Positions 1 through 7,135 of a DNA stretch of 16,360 nucleotides are shown one piece after another. A program made the position numbers and the translations under genes. The notes under the pieces are model-generated. The model made no database searches and was not told where the DNA came from. It saw nothing but the letters and a program-made list of their open reading frames with translations. How positions within the stretch are numbered: the first letter of the stretch is position 1; every line of letters begins with the position of its first letter. The DNA is from Eubacterium sp. (GTDB lineage Bacteria; Bacillota; Clostridia; Lachnospirales; Lachnospiraceae), in NCBI GenBank assembly GCA_024681495.1, contig JAILAS010000048.1:1-16360 (forward strand), in the 5' to 3' direction.

Positions 1-123
1 TGCAAATGCGTGGTGGGCGGCGCGGTTCTTACCGAGGATTACGCCCGGGACATAAACGCGGATAAGTATGCTAAGGATGCAATGGAGACGGTGAGGTACG
101 CCCAAAGCGTCTTCGGGGAATAA
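1..123 (+). CDS. C-terminal end of a cobalamin-binding protein (MetH-like), partial
   Basis: Reading frame 1 is open from the window edge to the TAA at 121-123 and gives 40 residues. They contain VVGGAVLTEDYAR, then INADKYAKDA and METVRYAQ. This matches the end of the Rossmann-like B12-binding domain of corrinoid methyltransferases, where VGGAxxT lines the lower-ligand tail of cobalamin and the ADxYxxDA segment closes the domain. The KDAMETVRYAQ ending resembles clostridial methionine synthases, which stop after the B12 domain and lack the reactivation domain. By family this would carry the methyl group from methyltetrahydrofolate to homocysteine. A small corrinoid protein of the MtbC/MtaC type is the main alternative, because only the tail is visible. 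The next gene starts 19 bases after the stop. Confidence 0.6.
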   Translation, partial: CKCVVGGAVLTEDYARDINADKYAKDAMETVRYAQSVFGE

Positions 124-142
124 AATAAGTAGGGGGGACAGT

Positions 143-817
143 ATGAGATTTGAAATTACGGCTTCAATGATGTGCGCGGACTACGCCGACCTTCGCAAGG
201 AGGTCAGCGAGCTCGAAGCTGCGGGGGTGGATTCCTTCCATATTGACATTATGGACGGACGCTACGTCCCCAACTTTGCCATGTCTCTTAACGATATGTG
301 CTGTATCAGGCGGCTCACGGACAAGCCGATGGACGTTCATCTAATGGTGGAGCATCCCAACAACAACGTCAATCTGTTCATTTCGAACCTGCGTCAGGGA
401 GACACCATCTACATCCATCCGGAGGCCGAGTATCATCCCTCTACTACATTGCAGAAGATAATCGACGCGGGAATCACCCCCGGTATCGCCATAAATCCCG
501 GCACCAGCGTGGAGAGCATCTACGAGCTTTTGCGTATAGTCGAAAAGGTCCTCGTTATGACCGTGAATCCCGGAAACGCCGGGCAGATGTTTTTGCCCTA
601 CGTGGGAGAGAAGTTCGAAAAGCTGCTCCCCCTCGCCGAGGAGATGAAGTTCAAGGTGTACTGGGATGGCGCCTGCACCCATGACAAGGTAGAGAAGTAC
701 GCGGAGATGGGCGTGGACGGTTTCGTTTTGGGAACCAATATCCTCTTCGGGAAGGGCCGCCCCTACGCCGACATTATCAAAGAGGTGAGAGCCCTCGCTC
801 CGGAGAAGAGCTCATGA
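143..817 (+). CDS. Ribulose-phosphate 3-epimerase family protein (AlsE-like)
   Basis: The 224-residue product is a TIM-barrel pentulose/hexulose-phosphate 3-epimerase. Visible family motifs are FHIDIMDGRYVPN (residues 32-44), DVHLMVEHP (64-72), VMTVNPGNAGQMF (138-150), WDGA (174-177) and GTNILF (197-202). H33, D35, H66 and D175 match the metal ligands, and D35 and D175 the acid/base pair. The VMTVNPGNAGQ and GT-LF segments look closer to D-allulose-6-phosphate epimerase (AlsE) than to housekeeping Rpe. In related operons the housekeeping rpe normally follows rsgA, which lies at the far end of this window, so this copy is more likely a specialised paralogue; the substrate is inferred. A strong Shine-Dalgarno run (AGGGGGG, 131-137) sits 5 bases before ATG 143. 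The last 4 bases overlap the next gene (ATGA), so the two are probably translationally coupled. Confidence 0.85.
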   Translation: MRFEITASMMCADYADLRKEVSELEAAGVDSFHIDIMDGRYVPNFAMSLNDMCCIRRLTDKPMDVHLMVEHPNNNVNLFISNLRQGDTIYIHPEAEYHPSTTLQKIIDAGITPGIAINPGTSVESIYELLRIVEKVLVMTVNPGNAGQMFLPYVGEKFEKLLPLAEEMKFKVYWDGACTHDKVEKYAEMGVDGFVLGTNILFGKGRPYADIIKEVRALAPEKSS

Positions 818-1827
818 GGGCGTATGTCCTGAAAAAGCTGGGGGAGATATCCCTCGAGGATGTGGCCGCTCCCGTGCCCGCGGAGGGTGAGGTGCTCGTC
901 AGGGTCAGGGCAGCAGGCATCTGCGGCTCGGACGTGCCCCGGGTGTACACCAAGGGGACCTACCATTACCCGCTGATACCCGGACACGAGTTCGCGGGAG
1001 TGACCTCAGACGGCAGGAGGGTGGGCGTCTTTCCGCTCATACCCTGCGGGGAGTGCGCCATGTGCAGGAAGAAACTCTACGAGCTGTGCCGCTCCTACGA
1101 CTACATCGGATCGCGCAGGGACGGTGCCTTTGCCGAATATGTGTCCGTCCCCGAAAAGAATCTGCTCGAGATTCCCGACGACATGCCCTTTAAGGTGGCC
1201 GCGATGCTCGAGCCCATGAGCGTGGCGCTGCACTCGGTGCGGCGGGCGGGGGACCCTTCCGGGAAGACCGCCGTGGTGCTGGGGGCCGGTACCATAGGCC
1301 TTTGCGTGGTGATGATGCTTCGGGCGCTGGGAGCCTCCCGCGTGTGCATTATTGCCGGCAAGGACGTGGCCGTCAATGCGGCCGCGGCGCTGGGATTGGA
1401 TGAGGTTGACATAATTCGGTCGCGCGGAGACGACGGCGACTACGCCGACCTTCCGGGATTCGACATGGTTTTCGAGTGCGTCGGGAAGGCCCGCACGCTC
1501 TCGCAGGCGGTGGGGCTGTGCAATCCCTGCGGCAGCCTGGTTGCCGTGGGAAACCCCTACGGAGACATGGCCCTCGAGAGGGACGTGTACTGGAAGATAC
1601 TGAGGAACCAGCTGACCGTGACGGGGACATGGAACTCCTCGTACACGGGGGAGGATGAAGACGACTGGCACACTGTTGTCAGGCTGTATGAAGAGGGGAA
1701 GATAGATCCCGGGAGACTTATCACCCACAGCCTCGCGTTCGACGAACTGATACGCGGGCTGGAGATAATGAGGGATAAGTCCGATGAGTACATTAAGGTT
1801 ATGATAACGGAGGAAGACGATGTCTGA
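814..1827 (+). CDS. Zinc-dependent sugar-alcohol dehydrogenase, galactitol-1-phosphate 5-dehydrogenase-like
   Basis: This 337-residue protein is a medium-chain Zn alcohol dehydrogenase. The catalytic zinc ligands are C37, H58 (GHEF) and E133 (LEP), with E59 beside H58. The structural zinc site is C78-C81-C84-C92, and the NAD(P)-binding loop is LGAGTIG (156-162). The stretch IGSRRDGAFAEYVSVPEKN (98-116) is close to the matching part of E. coli GatD, which oxidises galactitol 1-phosphate to tagatose 6-phosphate. Other polyol or polyol-phosphate substrates are possible. Pairing with a sugar-phosphate epimerase supports a role in using an unusual sugar alcohol or ketose phosphate, probably in the cytosol. 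Its start overlaps the epimerase stop by 4 bases, and its end overlaps the REC-GGDEF gene by 8 bases. No transporter or kinase for such a sugar is in the window. Confidence 0.85.
   Translation: MRAYVLKKLGEISLEDVAAPVPAEGEVLVRVRAAGICGSDVPRVYTKGTYHYPLIPGHEFAGVTSDGRRVGVFPLIPCGECAMCRKKLYELCRSYDYIGSRRDGAFAEYVSVPEKNLLEIPDDMPFKVAAMLEPMSVALHSVRRAGDPSGKTAVVLGAGTIGLCVVMMLRALGASRVCIIAGKDVAVNAAAALGLDEVDIIRSRGDDGDYADLPGFDMVFECVGKARTLSQAVGLCNPCGSLVAVGNPYGDMALERDVYWKILRNQLTVTGTWNSSYTGEDEDDWHTVVRLYEEGKIDPGRLITHSLAFDELIRGLEIMRDKSDEYIKVMITEEDDV
1404..1414 (+). repeat. GGTTGACATAA word, copy 1
   Basis: GGTTGACATAA lies inside the dehydrogenase gene and reads in frame as Val-Asp-Ile-Ile (residues 198-201). It is one of eight identical or near-identical words on the + strand of this window. 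The function is unknown. Confidence 0.8.
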
Positions 1828-3184
1828 CTTTGCATCCAGAAGAAAAAAGATACTCGTGATAGACGACGAGAGTATGTTCCTCAAGGTTGCCCGGCACATC
1901 CTTGAGGAGTACTACATTGTCCTTTGCGCGCGTAGCGGAGAGGAGGGGCTCTCCATAATGAGGAGGGAGGATCCCGACCTCATAATGGTTGACATAAAAA
2001 TGCCGGGAATGAGTGGGTTCGAGTTTTTCAACATGATGAAGAACTTGGCGCCGGAGAAGGACATTCCCGTGATATTCATGACCGCGAACGACGGTCATGA
2101 AATGGAGGCCCAGAGCCTGGAGATGGGCGCCGACGATTACATCACCAAGCCATTCGTACCCGCGGTCATGCTAAGCCGCGTCGATTCGGTGCTGGCACGG
2201 AAGGACAAGATGATGTCGCTGGAGGTTTCCGCCACGACGGATTCCCTCACAGGAGTGTGGAACAGGGTGGCGCTCTCCAGGAAGTTCAGGGAGATGATCT
2301 CCGCGTATAAGAGGGTGGCGGTCATCATGACCGACATGGATAACTTCAAGTCAGTGAACGACAGGTTCGGACACGAGATGGGGAACCGTATTCTCGTAGA
2401 GTACACCAGGTGCCTCGAGCGCCTGTGCGACGGAAACGGCGTGGTCGGCAGGATGGGAGGCGACGAGTTCGCCCTCTGCATTCCGATTATGTCGCTGGAC
2501 GAGGTATTCCGCTTCAAGTGCGTGGACGCCATGAAGGAGATAACGGCGCGCATCAACGGAGTGGTCGGACGTCCGGAGGACGGCATGCTGTCGCTCTCGG
2601 GCGGCATCGCCATCTATCCCAGGGACGGCGAGGACTTCGACACCCTCATGGATAAGGCGGATAAGGCGCTGTACTATATTAAGGAGCACGGCAAGAGCGC
2701 GGTCAAGTTCTACTACGAGTGTACCGACGACATAAAGATGGATAGGTCGCAGGAGGAAGCTCCCAAGAGCAGCATGGAGGTCTTCAAGGAGAACGTCCTT
2801 ACGGCGAAGTTCCCGCCCAGGGGCGCGTTCGACGTGGACTTCAACGACTTTAAGAACCTCTACTCCTTCCTCTCGCGCAATGCGGACAGGGGCATAGGCG
2901 ACTGCCTCCTCATGAAGTTTAAGCTGAATACACCCGAGGACGAAAAGTCCGTAGAACAGGGGCTTAGGACCCCGGCGCAGAGGGCGTTTTTTGAAGCCGC
3001 GCTGCCCTCGCTTCGAAAGGGAGACGTGGGAGCCTTCTACGGGGACGAGTACTTCCTTATTCTCCTGTTTAAGTGCGGCGAGGCTGACGCCGACACCGTG
3101 GCTGAGCGAATCCTCGCCAGCTGGGAGAAGACGGACTTCGCGGACAGGGTGACGGTTACGTACGAATACGAGATGATAAAATAG
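1820..3184 (+). CDS. Response regulator with diguanylate cyclase (REC-GGDEF) and degenerate C-terminal module
   Basis: The 454-residue protein begins with a receiver domain (about 10-128): acidic pocket D15/D16, phosphoacceptor D58 in MVDIKMPG, T88 and K110. A GGDEF domain follows (about 140-298), with DSLTGVWNR (141-149), TDMDNFKSVND (171-181) and an intact GGDEF signature at 213-217. This supports phosphorylation-controlled synthesis of cyclic di-GMP from two GTP. The position five residues before GGDEF reads DGNG instead of RxxD, so the usual inhibitory I-site is missing. Residues about 335-454 contain GAFYGDEYFLILL (404-416), which looks like a decayed second GGDEF domain. ATG 1820 has GGAGGA at 1809-1814 and overlaps the dehydrogenase by 8 bases. 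No partner histidine kinase lies in the window. The domain calls are firm; the link to sugar use comes only from gene order. Confidence 0.9.
   Translation: MSDFASRRKKILVIDDESMFLKVARHILEEYYIVLCARSGEEGLSIMRREDPDLIMVDIKMPGMSGFEFFNMMKNLAPEKDIPVIFMTANDGHEMEAQSLEMGADDYITKPFVPAVMLSRVDSVLARKDKMMSLEVSATTDSLTGVWNRVALSRKFREMISAYKRVAVIMTDMDNFKSVNDRFGHEMGNRILVEYTRCLERLCDGNGVVGRMGGDEFALCIPIMSLDEVFRFKCVDAMKEITARINGVVGRPEDGMLSLSGGIAIYPRDGEDFDTLMDKADKALYYIKEHGKSAVKFYYECTDDIKMDRSQEEAPKSSMEVFKENVLTAKFPPRGAFDVDFNDFKNLYSFLSRNADRGIGDCLLMKFKLNTPEDEKSVEQGLRTPAQRAFFEAALPSLRKGDVGAFYGDEYFLILLFKCGEADADTVAERILASWEKTDFADRVTVTYEYEMIK
1987..1997 (+). repeat. GGTTGACATAA word, copy 2
   Basis: This copy encodes Val-Asp-Ile-Lys around the phosphoacceptor Asp58 of the receiver domain. 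Protein-level constraint is strong here (VDIKMPG is common in receivers), so this copy is the weakest evidence for a DNA-level motif. Confidence 0.8.
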
Positions 3185-3205
3185 GAGAGGGTTCTCTCCT
3201 ATTTT
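3178..3205 (+). terminator. Rho-independent terminator containing the REC-GGDEF stop codon
   Basis: AAAATAGGAGAG (3178-3189), loop GGTT (3190-3193) and CTCTCCTATTTT (3194-3205) form a perfect 12-bp stem. The TAG stop codon (3182-3184) is inside the left arm. The A-run on the left and T-run on the right make the hairpin symmetrical, so it could terminate transcription from either side. It separates the sugar/c-di-GMP genes from the lipoprotein gene. Confidence 0.85.
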
Positions 3206-3211
3206 GGATTG

Positions 3212-3220
3212 TGATATAAT
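3212..3220 (+). promoter_or_regulatory. Extended -10 promoter for the lipoprotein gene
   Basis: TGATATAAT gives a consensus TATAAT (3215-3220) preceded by the extended -10 TG. No good -35 is present: the expected position, 3192-3197, falls in the terminator stem. Extended -10 promoters can work without a -35. Transcription would start near 3227 and leave a leader of about 140 bases before the ATG at 3370. Confidence 0.6.
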
Positions 3221-3265
3221 TGCTCATCAGGAGTGTGATTTGGTCTTTTTTTGTTCTTTATTGCT

Positions 3266-3284
3266 ACACAATTACAACACAATT
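3266..3284 (+). promoter_or_regulatory. Two ACACAATT direct repeats, 11 bp apart
   Basis: ACACAATT occurs at 3266-3273 and again at 3277-3284. The 11-bp spacing places both on nearly the same face of the helix, as expected of a site bound by a protein dimer. The repeats lie in an AT-rich leader (about 3230-3320) that contrasts with the GC-rich surroundings, just after a T7 run at 3246-3252. The site could be an operator for the lipoprotein gene; the binding protein is unknown. Confidence 0.35.
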
Positions 3285-3327
3285 TAGTTCGAAAATGTCA
3301 TAAGCGCAAGATTATGTGACTATTTGT

Positions 3328-3343
3328 GCCGGGATTCCCCGGC
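3328..3343 (+). other. Small hairpin in the lipoprotein leader
   Basis: GCCGGG, loop ATTC and CCCGGC form a perfect 6-bp GC stem that ends 11 bases before the AAGGAG Shine-Dalgarno sequence (3355-3360). GGTAATTTT follows, with only four T residues, so it may act as a weak attenuator or as a stabilising 5' UTR hairpin. No riboswitch class was recognised. Confidence 0.4.
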
Positions 3344-3369
3344 GGTAATTTTGAAAGGAGATTCAAAAA

Positions 3370-5469
3370 ATGAAAATGAAGAAGAAATTACTTGCTGCCG
3401 TTCTTACAACAGCACTAAGTGTTTCGGCTGTTCTTGCCGGATGCGGAGGCTCATCGTCCACATCCTATGCGGGAAAGACGGTGACGGGTGAGGTCACCGC
3501 GACCGGAGACGCTTCCGTCACCATAGAGGTCAGCTCTGTGGCCGATGCGTCCGGAAATGCCGAGTCGGCAGATGCAGGAACCACGCTCACCGTGGCCATA
3601 ACAGATGACACTACCATTACCTCTTCACAGGGCGGCATGTCCGGTGGAATGGGCGGCGGCATGTCCGGCGCTCCCGGCGGAGACTCTTCCTCCGGAGACA
3701 TGGGCGGAGCACCCTCGGGCGACCAGGGCTCTACAGACGGAGCACCCTCGGGTGAGGCACCTTCGGGCGAAGCTCCCTCCGACCAGGGAGGATCCGACTC
3801 TTCGGAGTCTGACTCCGAGGTGACCACATTGGCGGCCGAGAGCGATTCTTCGTCTGCCGAGGGCGAGGCACCTTCAGGCGAGGCACCTTCAGGCGAGGCA
3901 CCTTCGGGCGAGGCACCCTCAGGCGAGGCACCCTCGGGCGACCAGGGTTCTTCCGACGGAGCACCCTCCGGCGAGGCACCCTCCGGCGATATGGGCGGCT
4001 CGGCTTCCGGCGACATGGGCGGTAACATGGGCGGAGGAGACACCTCCCTCACAGTGGCCGACATCACCGTGGGCGACACCGTGTCCGTAACCTTCGATGA
4101 GGACGGCAATGCGACCTCCATCACCATTGGCGGCTCGGGATCGAGCAGCTCCAACGGTGACATCACCTACACGGCCAACACCGAGTACACCGAGGACGAA
4201 GAGGTGTACGGAATTACCATTAACTCGACGGGAACCGACGAGAACGGAATCCTCCTTCAGACCGAGGGCGTGTCCGTTGTACTCAGCGAGATGTACATCT
4301 CCCGCGAGTCCGATGACTCCACCGGCGGAGATAACTCCAGCTTCTACGGAGTGGGCGCCAGCGTGCTCGCTACCGCAGGTACGCTGAACATTACAGGAGC
4401 CGAGATTGTATCCGACGCTGCGGGCGGCGCAGGCGTATTTGCTTACGGCGACGGCGTGGTTTACATTTCCGACAGTGACATCACCACACAGCAGGATACC
4501 TCGGGCGGTATCCACGTAGCCGGTGGCGGTACCCTTTATGCGTGGGACCTCACCGTTGAGACCAACGGCGGGTCTTCCGCAGCCATCCGTTCCGACAGGG
4601 GCGCCGGCACCATGGTAGTGGACGGCGGAGAGTACACCTCCAACGGAACCGGTTCACCCGCCATCTACTCCACGGCTGATATCACCGTAAACGAGGCCGA
4701 GCTCACGGCTACCGGCTCCGAGGCCATCTGTATCGAGGGTCTCAACACCATCCGCCTCTACGACTGCGACCTCACCGGAAACATGTCCGATGACGACCAG
4801 AACGATATCACCTGGAACGTGATCCTTTACCAGAGCATGTCCGGCGACTCCGAGGAGGGTAACTCCACCTTCGAGATGAGCGGCGGCACCCTTACTGCCG
4901 AGAACGGCGGAATGTTCTACACCACCAACACCGAGTCCACGTTCATCCTGAATGACGTTGACATAACATACGCAGAGGACTCCGAGTTCTTCCTGCAGTG
5001 CACCGGTAACACCAATGAGAGAGGCTGGGGTACCGAGGGCGAGAACGGCGCCGACTGCCTGTTCACCGCCATCAGCCAGGAGATGGAAGGCGACGTAATC
5101 TACGACTCTGTTTCCACCCTCGACTTCTACATGACCGACGGATCGACCCTCACGGGCGCGTTCGTTGACGACGAGACCTGGGCCGGAGACGGCGGAGACG
5201 GCGAGTGCAACGTATATATCAGCGACGACTCCAAGTGGGTAGTGACAGGCGACTCCACCGTCACCAACCTCTACTCCGAGGGAACCATCGTCGACGAGGA
5301 CGGAAACACCGTAACCATCGAGGGTACCGACGGTACCGTATACGTGGAGGGCACCAGCTCCTACACCATCACCGTTACCAGCTACTCCGACAGCGTGGAT
5401 CTCAGCGGCGCATCGAGCGTAGGCACTTTCTCCGACTACGAGGTAGAGGAGCCCGATTCGATCGTATAA
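3370..5469 (+). CDS. Secreted lipoprotein with GEAPS-repeat insert and predicted beta-helix
   Basis: The 699-residue protein has a lipoprotein signal: MKMKKK, a hydrophobic core, and lipobox LAGC with lipidated C25. Residues about 33-85 and 226-256 look like two halves of one small beta-barrel domain (VTGEVTATGDASVTIEV, and later VADITVGDTVSVTF), similar in style to DUF5666-like domains. A low-complexity segment (about 86-225) rich in Gly, Ser, Pro and Glu separates the halves. Residues about 275-690 hold irregular repeats of the type GTLNITGAEI, GVVYISDSDI, GTLYAWDLTV and GTMVVDGGEY, with aligned short strands and turns typical of a right-handed parallel beta-helix. The protein is acidic and has almost no Cys after C25. 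It is probably displayed outside the membrane, perhaps binding glycans or mediating adhesion; no catalytic residues were recognised, so the function is unknown. AAGGAG lies 9 bases before ATG 3370. It is transcribed alone between two terminators. Confidence 0.85.
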   Translation: MKMKKKLLAAVLTTALSVSAVLAGCGGSSSTSYAGKTVTGEVTATGDASVTIEVSSVADASGNAESADAGTTLTVAITDDTTITSSQGGMSGGMGGGMSGAPGGDSSSGDMGGAPSGDQGSTDGAPSGEAPSGEAPSDQGGSDSSESDSEVTTLAAESDSSSAEGEAPSGEAPSGEAPSGEAPSGEAPSGDQGSSDGAPSGEAPSGDMGGSASGDMGGNMGGGDTSLTVADITVGDTVSVTFDEDGNATSITIGGSGSSSSNGDITYTANTEYTEDEEVYGITINSTGTDENGILLQTEGVSVVLSEMYISRESDDSTGGDNSSFYGVGASVLATAGTLNITGAEIVSDAAGGAGVFAYGDGVVYISDSDITTQQDTSGGIHVAGGGTLYAWDLTVETNGGSSAAIRSDRGAGTMVVDGGEYTSNGTGSPAIYSTADITVNEAELTATGSEAICIEGLNTIRLYDCDLTGNMSDDDQNDITWNVILYQSMSGDSEEGNSTFEMSGGTLTAENGGMFYTTNTESTFILNDVDITYAEDSEFFLQCTGNTNERGWGTEGENGADCLFTAISQEMEGDVIYDSVSTLDFYMTDGSTLTGAFVDDETWAGDGGDGECNVYISDDSKWVVTGDSTVTNLYSEGTIVDEDGNTVTIEGTDGTVYVEGTSSYTITVTSYSDSVDLSGASSVGTFSDYEVEEPDSIV
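3862..3936 (+). repeat. Five tandem 15-bp repeats encoding GEAPS
   Basis: Five consecutive units of GGCGAGGCACCTTCA differ only at two third-codon positions (CCT/CCC and TCA/TCG). Each encodes Gly-Glu-Ala-Pro-Ser, residues 165-189 of the lipoprotein. Imperfect units also occur around 3730-3780 and 3958-3987. The unit is a multiple of three, so slippage would change protein length without shifting the frame. Confidence 0.9.
4957..4966 (+). repeat. GTTGACATAA word, copy 3 (first G replaced by C)
   Basis: The 10-base core reads in frame as Val-Asp-Ile-Thr in the beta-helix part of the lipoprotein. It is the only copy not preceded by G. The next bases are again ACAT. Confidence 0.75.
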
Positions 5470-5485
5470 TTCAGTTAAACACTTT

Positions 5486-5514
5486 AAGGGCCTCCCATCC
5501 GGGGGGCCTTTTTT
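5486..5514 (+). terminator. Rho-independent terminator after the lipoprotein gene
   Basis: AAGGGCCTCCC (5486-5496), loop ATCC, and GGGGGGCCTT (5501-5510) pair as a 10-bp GC-rich stem with one bulged G and one G-T wobble, followed by six T residues (5509-5514). It starts 16 bases after the lipoprotein stop and ends that transcript before murE. Confidence 0.9.
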
Positions 5515-5563
5515 GGCGTATCGGGCCCCATCCCCGCGCCGGCGCACGATCGGTTTCGGACGC

Positions 5564-5592
5564 TTTAAGATTGCCCCGCTTTGTGGTACAAT
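5564..5592 (+). promoter_or_regulatory. Probable promoter of the murE-priA-def operon
   Basis: TGGTACAAT (5584-5592) is an extended -10 with TACAAT at 5587-5592. TTTAAG at 5564-5569 is a weak -35 with 17-bp spacing. Transcription would start near 5599, about 50 bases before murE. The position right after a terminator and before a long run of same-strand genes supports it. The rest of 5515-5650 shows only GC-rich palindromes such as GCGCCGGCGC (5536-5545). Confidence 0.55.
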
Positions 5593-5650
5593 AGCGCAGG
5601 TACTTATGAGAAATGAAATAATCAAAAAAATGTAAAGAAGGCGATTGAAA

Positions 5651-7135
5651 ATGAAATTATCACAGCTTACAGAAAGACTCGAAAACCGCGTCGTATCCGG
5701 GGCGGGAGATCCCGAGATAACGGATCTGGTCTTCGATTCCAGAAAGATTTGCGAAGGTTGTATCTTCGTTTGCATAGCGGGCGCCAATTTCGACGGCCAC
5801 GACGCCGCTTCGGAGGCGGCACAGAAGGGCGCGGCCGCGATTGTCGTCGAGAAAGAGGTTGACATAACGCAGGCGGCCTCCGACGGGTCATCCACCGGTC
5901 CCGTCGTCCTTATGACCGATTCCACCCGCAGGGCACTCGCGGTGCTTTCGGCTGCGTGGTTCGGTCACCCGGCCGAGACGCTTAAGGTGATAGGCGTGAC
6001 GGGCACGAAGGGAAAGACCACCACCACATACATGGTGAAGTCCATCCTGGAGAATGCCGGCATGAAGGTGGGTCTCATCGGCACCATCGAGGCCATCATC
6101 GGCGACGAGGTAATCCCCGCCGCGAACACCACTCCCGAGTCCTACGTTATACAGGACTACTTCTCGAGGATGCTTAAGAAGGGCATCGAGGTGGTGGTAA
6201 TGGAGGTTTCCTCGCAGGGCCTCATGATGCACCGCACCGACGGCTTCGAGTTCGAGCTGGGCATCTTCACCAACATCGAGCCCGACCACATCGGCCCCGG
6301 CGAGCATTCCTCGTTCGAGGAGTACATGGAGTGCAAGGGCCTGCTCTTCAAGCAGTGCCGCCACGGCATCGCCAACATCGACGACCGGCACACCCCGGAC
6401 GTCACCGCGGGACACACCTGCGATCTGGTGACCTACGGATTCTCGGAGGGGGCTGACTATCGAGCCTCCGACGTGAACTACGTGAAGGGCCCGGGATACC
6501 TGGGCGTCGAGTACGACGTGACGGGCAAGACCGCATTCCACGTGGAGGTGGATCTCCCCGGCGAGTTCACGGTATATAATTCCCTGACCGCCATCGCCGT
6601 CTGCGACCACTTCGGCGTGGGCGAGGAGGCCATGAAGAAGGCCCTTAAGGTGGCGCACGCGAAGGGCAGGATAGAGCCTGTGAAGATTTCCGACGACTTC
6701 ACGCTCATGATCGACTATGCCCACAACGCGATGAGCTTAAAGAGTCTCCTCGAGTCCCTGAGGAAGTACGATCCCGGCAGGCTCGTGGTGCTGTTCGGCT
6801 GCGGCGGAAACCGCTCTAAGCTGCGCCGCTACGAGATGGGAGAGGTGGCCGGCAATATGGCCGACTTCACCATTATCACCTCCGACAATCCCCGATTCGA
6901 GGAGCCCATGGATATCATCGCGGATATCGAGGTCGGAATGGCTAAGACCGACGGCGAGTTCGTGGAGGTGCCCGACCGCAAGGAGGCCATCCGCTATGCC
7001 ATAGAGAACGCCCGAAAGGGAGACGTAATCGTGCTCGCCGGCAAGGGTCACGAGGACTACCAGGAGATAAAGGGTGTAAAGCACCACATGGACGAGCGTG
7101 AACTTATCGCGGAGGTAGTGGATGAGCTCTCCTGA
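5651..7135 (+). CDS. murE: UDP-N-acetylmuramoyl-tripeptide synthetase (MurE, probably meso-DAP adding)
   Basis: The 494-residue protein is a full-length Mur ligase. It adds the third amino acid of the peptidoglycan stem peptide to UDP-MurNAc-L-Ala-D-Glu with ATP. The N-terminal domain has LVFDSRKI (27-34); the ATP loop is GVTGTKGKTTTT (115-126); NTTPES (159-164) contacts the UDP substrate; K229 in MECKGLLF fits the carbamylated lysine; and IDYAHNA (354-360) leads into the C-terminal domain. DNPR (412-415) is the signature of meso-diaminopimelate enzymes, whereas lysine-adding MurE proteins differ there. ATG 5651 is chosen over an upstream TTG at 5645 because AAGAAGG (5635-5641) lies 9 bases before the ATG and only 3 before the TTG. 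The gene overlaps priA by 14 bases. Confidence 0.93.
   Translation: MKLSQLTERLENRVVSGAGDPEITDLVFDSRKICEGCIFVCIAGANFDGHDAASEAAQKGAAAIVVEKEVDITQAASDGSSTGPVVLMTDSTRRALAVLSAAWFGHPAETLKVIGVTGTKGKTTTTYMVKSILENAGMKVGLIGTIEAIIGDEVIPAANTTPESYVIQDYFSRMLKKGIEVVVMEVSSQGLMMHRTDGFEFELGIFTNIEPDHIGPGEHSSFEEYMECKGLLFKQCRHGIANIDDRHTPDVTAGHTCDLVTYGFSEGADYRASDVNYVKGPGYLGVEYDVTGKTAFHVEVDLPGEFTVYNSLTAIAVCDHFGVGEEAMKKALKVAHAKGRIEPVKISDDFTLMIDYAHNAMSLKSLLESLRKYDPGRLVVLFGCGGNRSKLRRYEMGEVAGNMADFTIITSDNPRFEEPMDIIADIEVGMAKTDGEFVEVPDRKEAIRYAIENARKGDVIVLAGKGHEDYQEIKGVKHHMDERELIAEVVDELS
5857..5867 (+). repeat. GGTTGACATAA word, copy 4
   Basis: This copy reads in frame as Val-Asp-Ile-Thr (residues 70-73 of MurE) in a poorly conserved loop of the N-terminal domain (KEVDITQAASDGS), where protein constraint should be weak. 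Confidence 0.8.

Noticed and set aside
3862..3936. CRISPR array
   Set aside because: The 15-bp units are contiguous, have no spacers, and are in frame in a coding gene.
4654..5925. Long minus-strand open frame (423 codons) opposite the lipoprotein and murE
   Set aside because: It runs across a strong terminator and two well supported + strand genes, has no recognisable domain, and is rich in residues expected from the antisense of GC-biased third positions.
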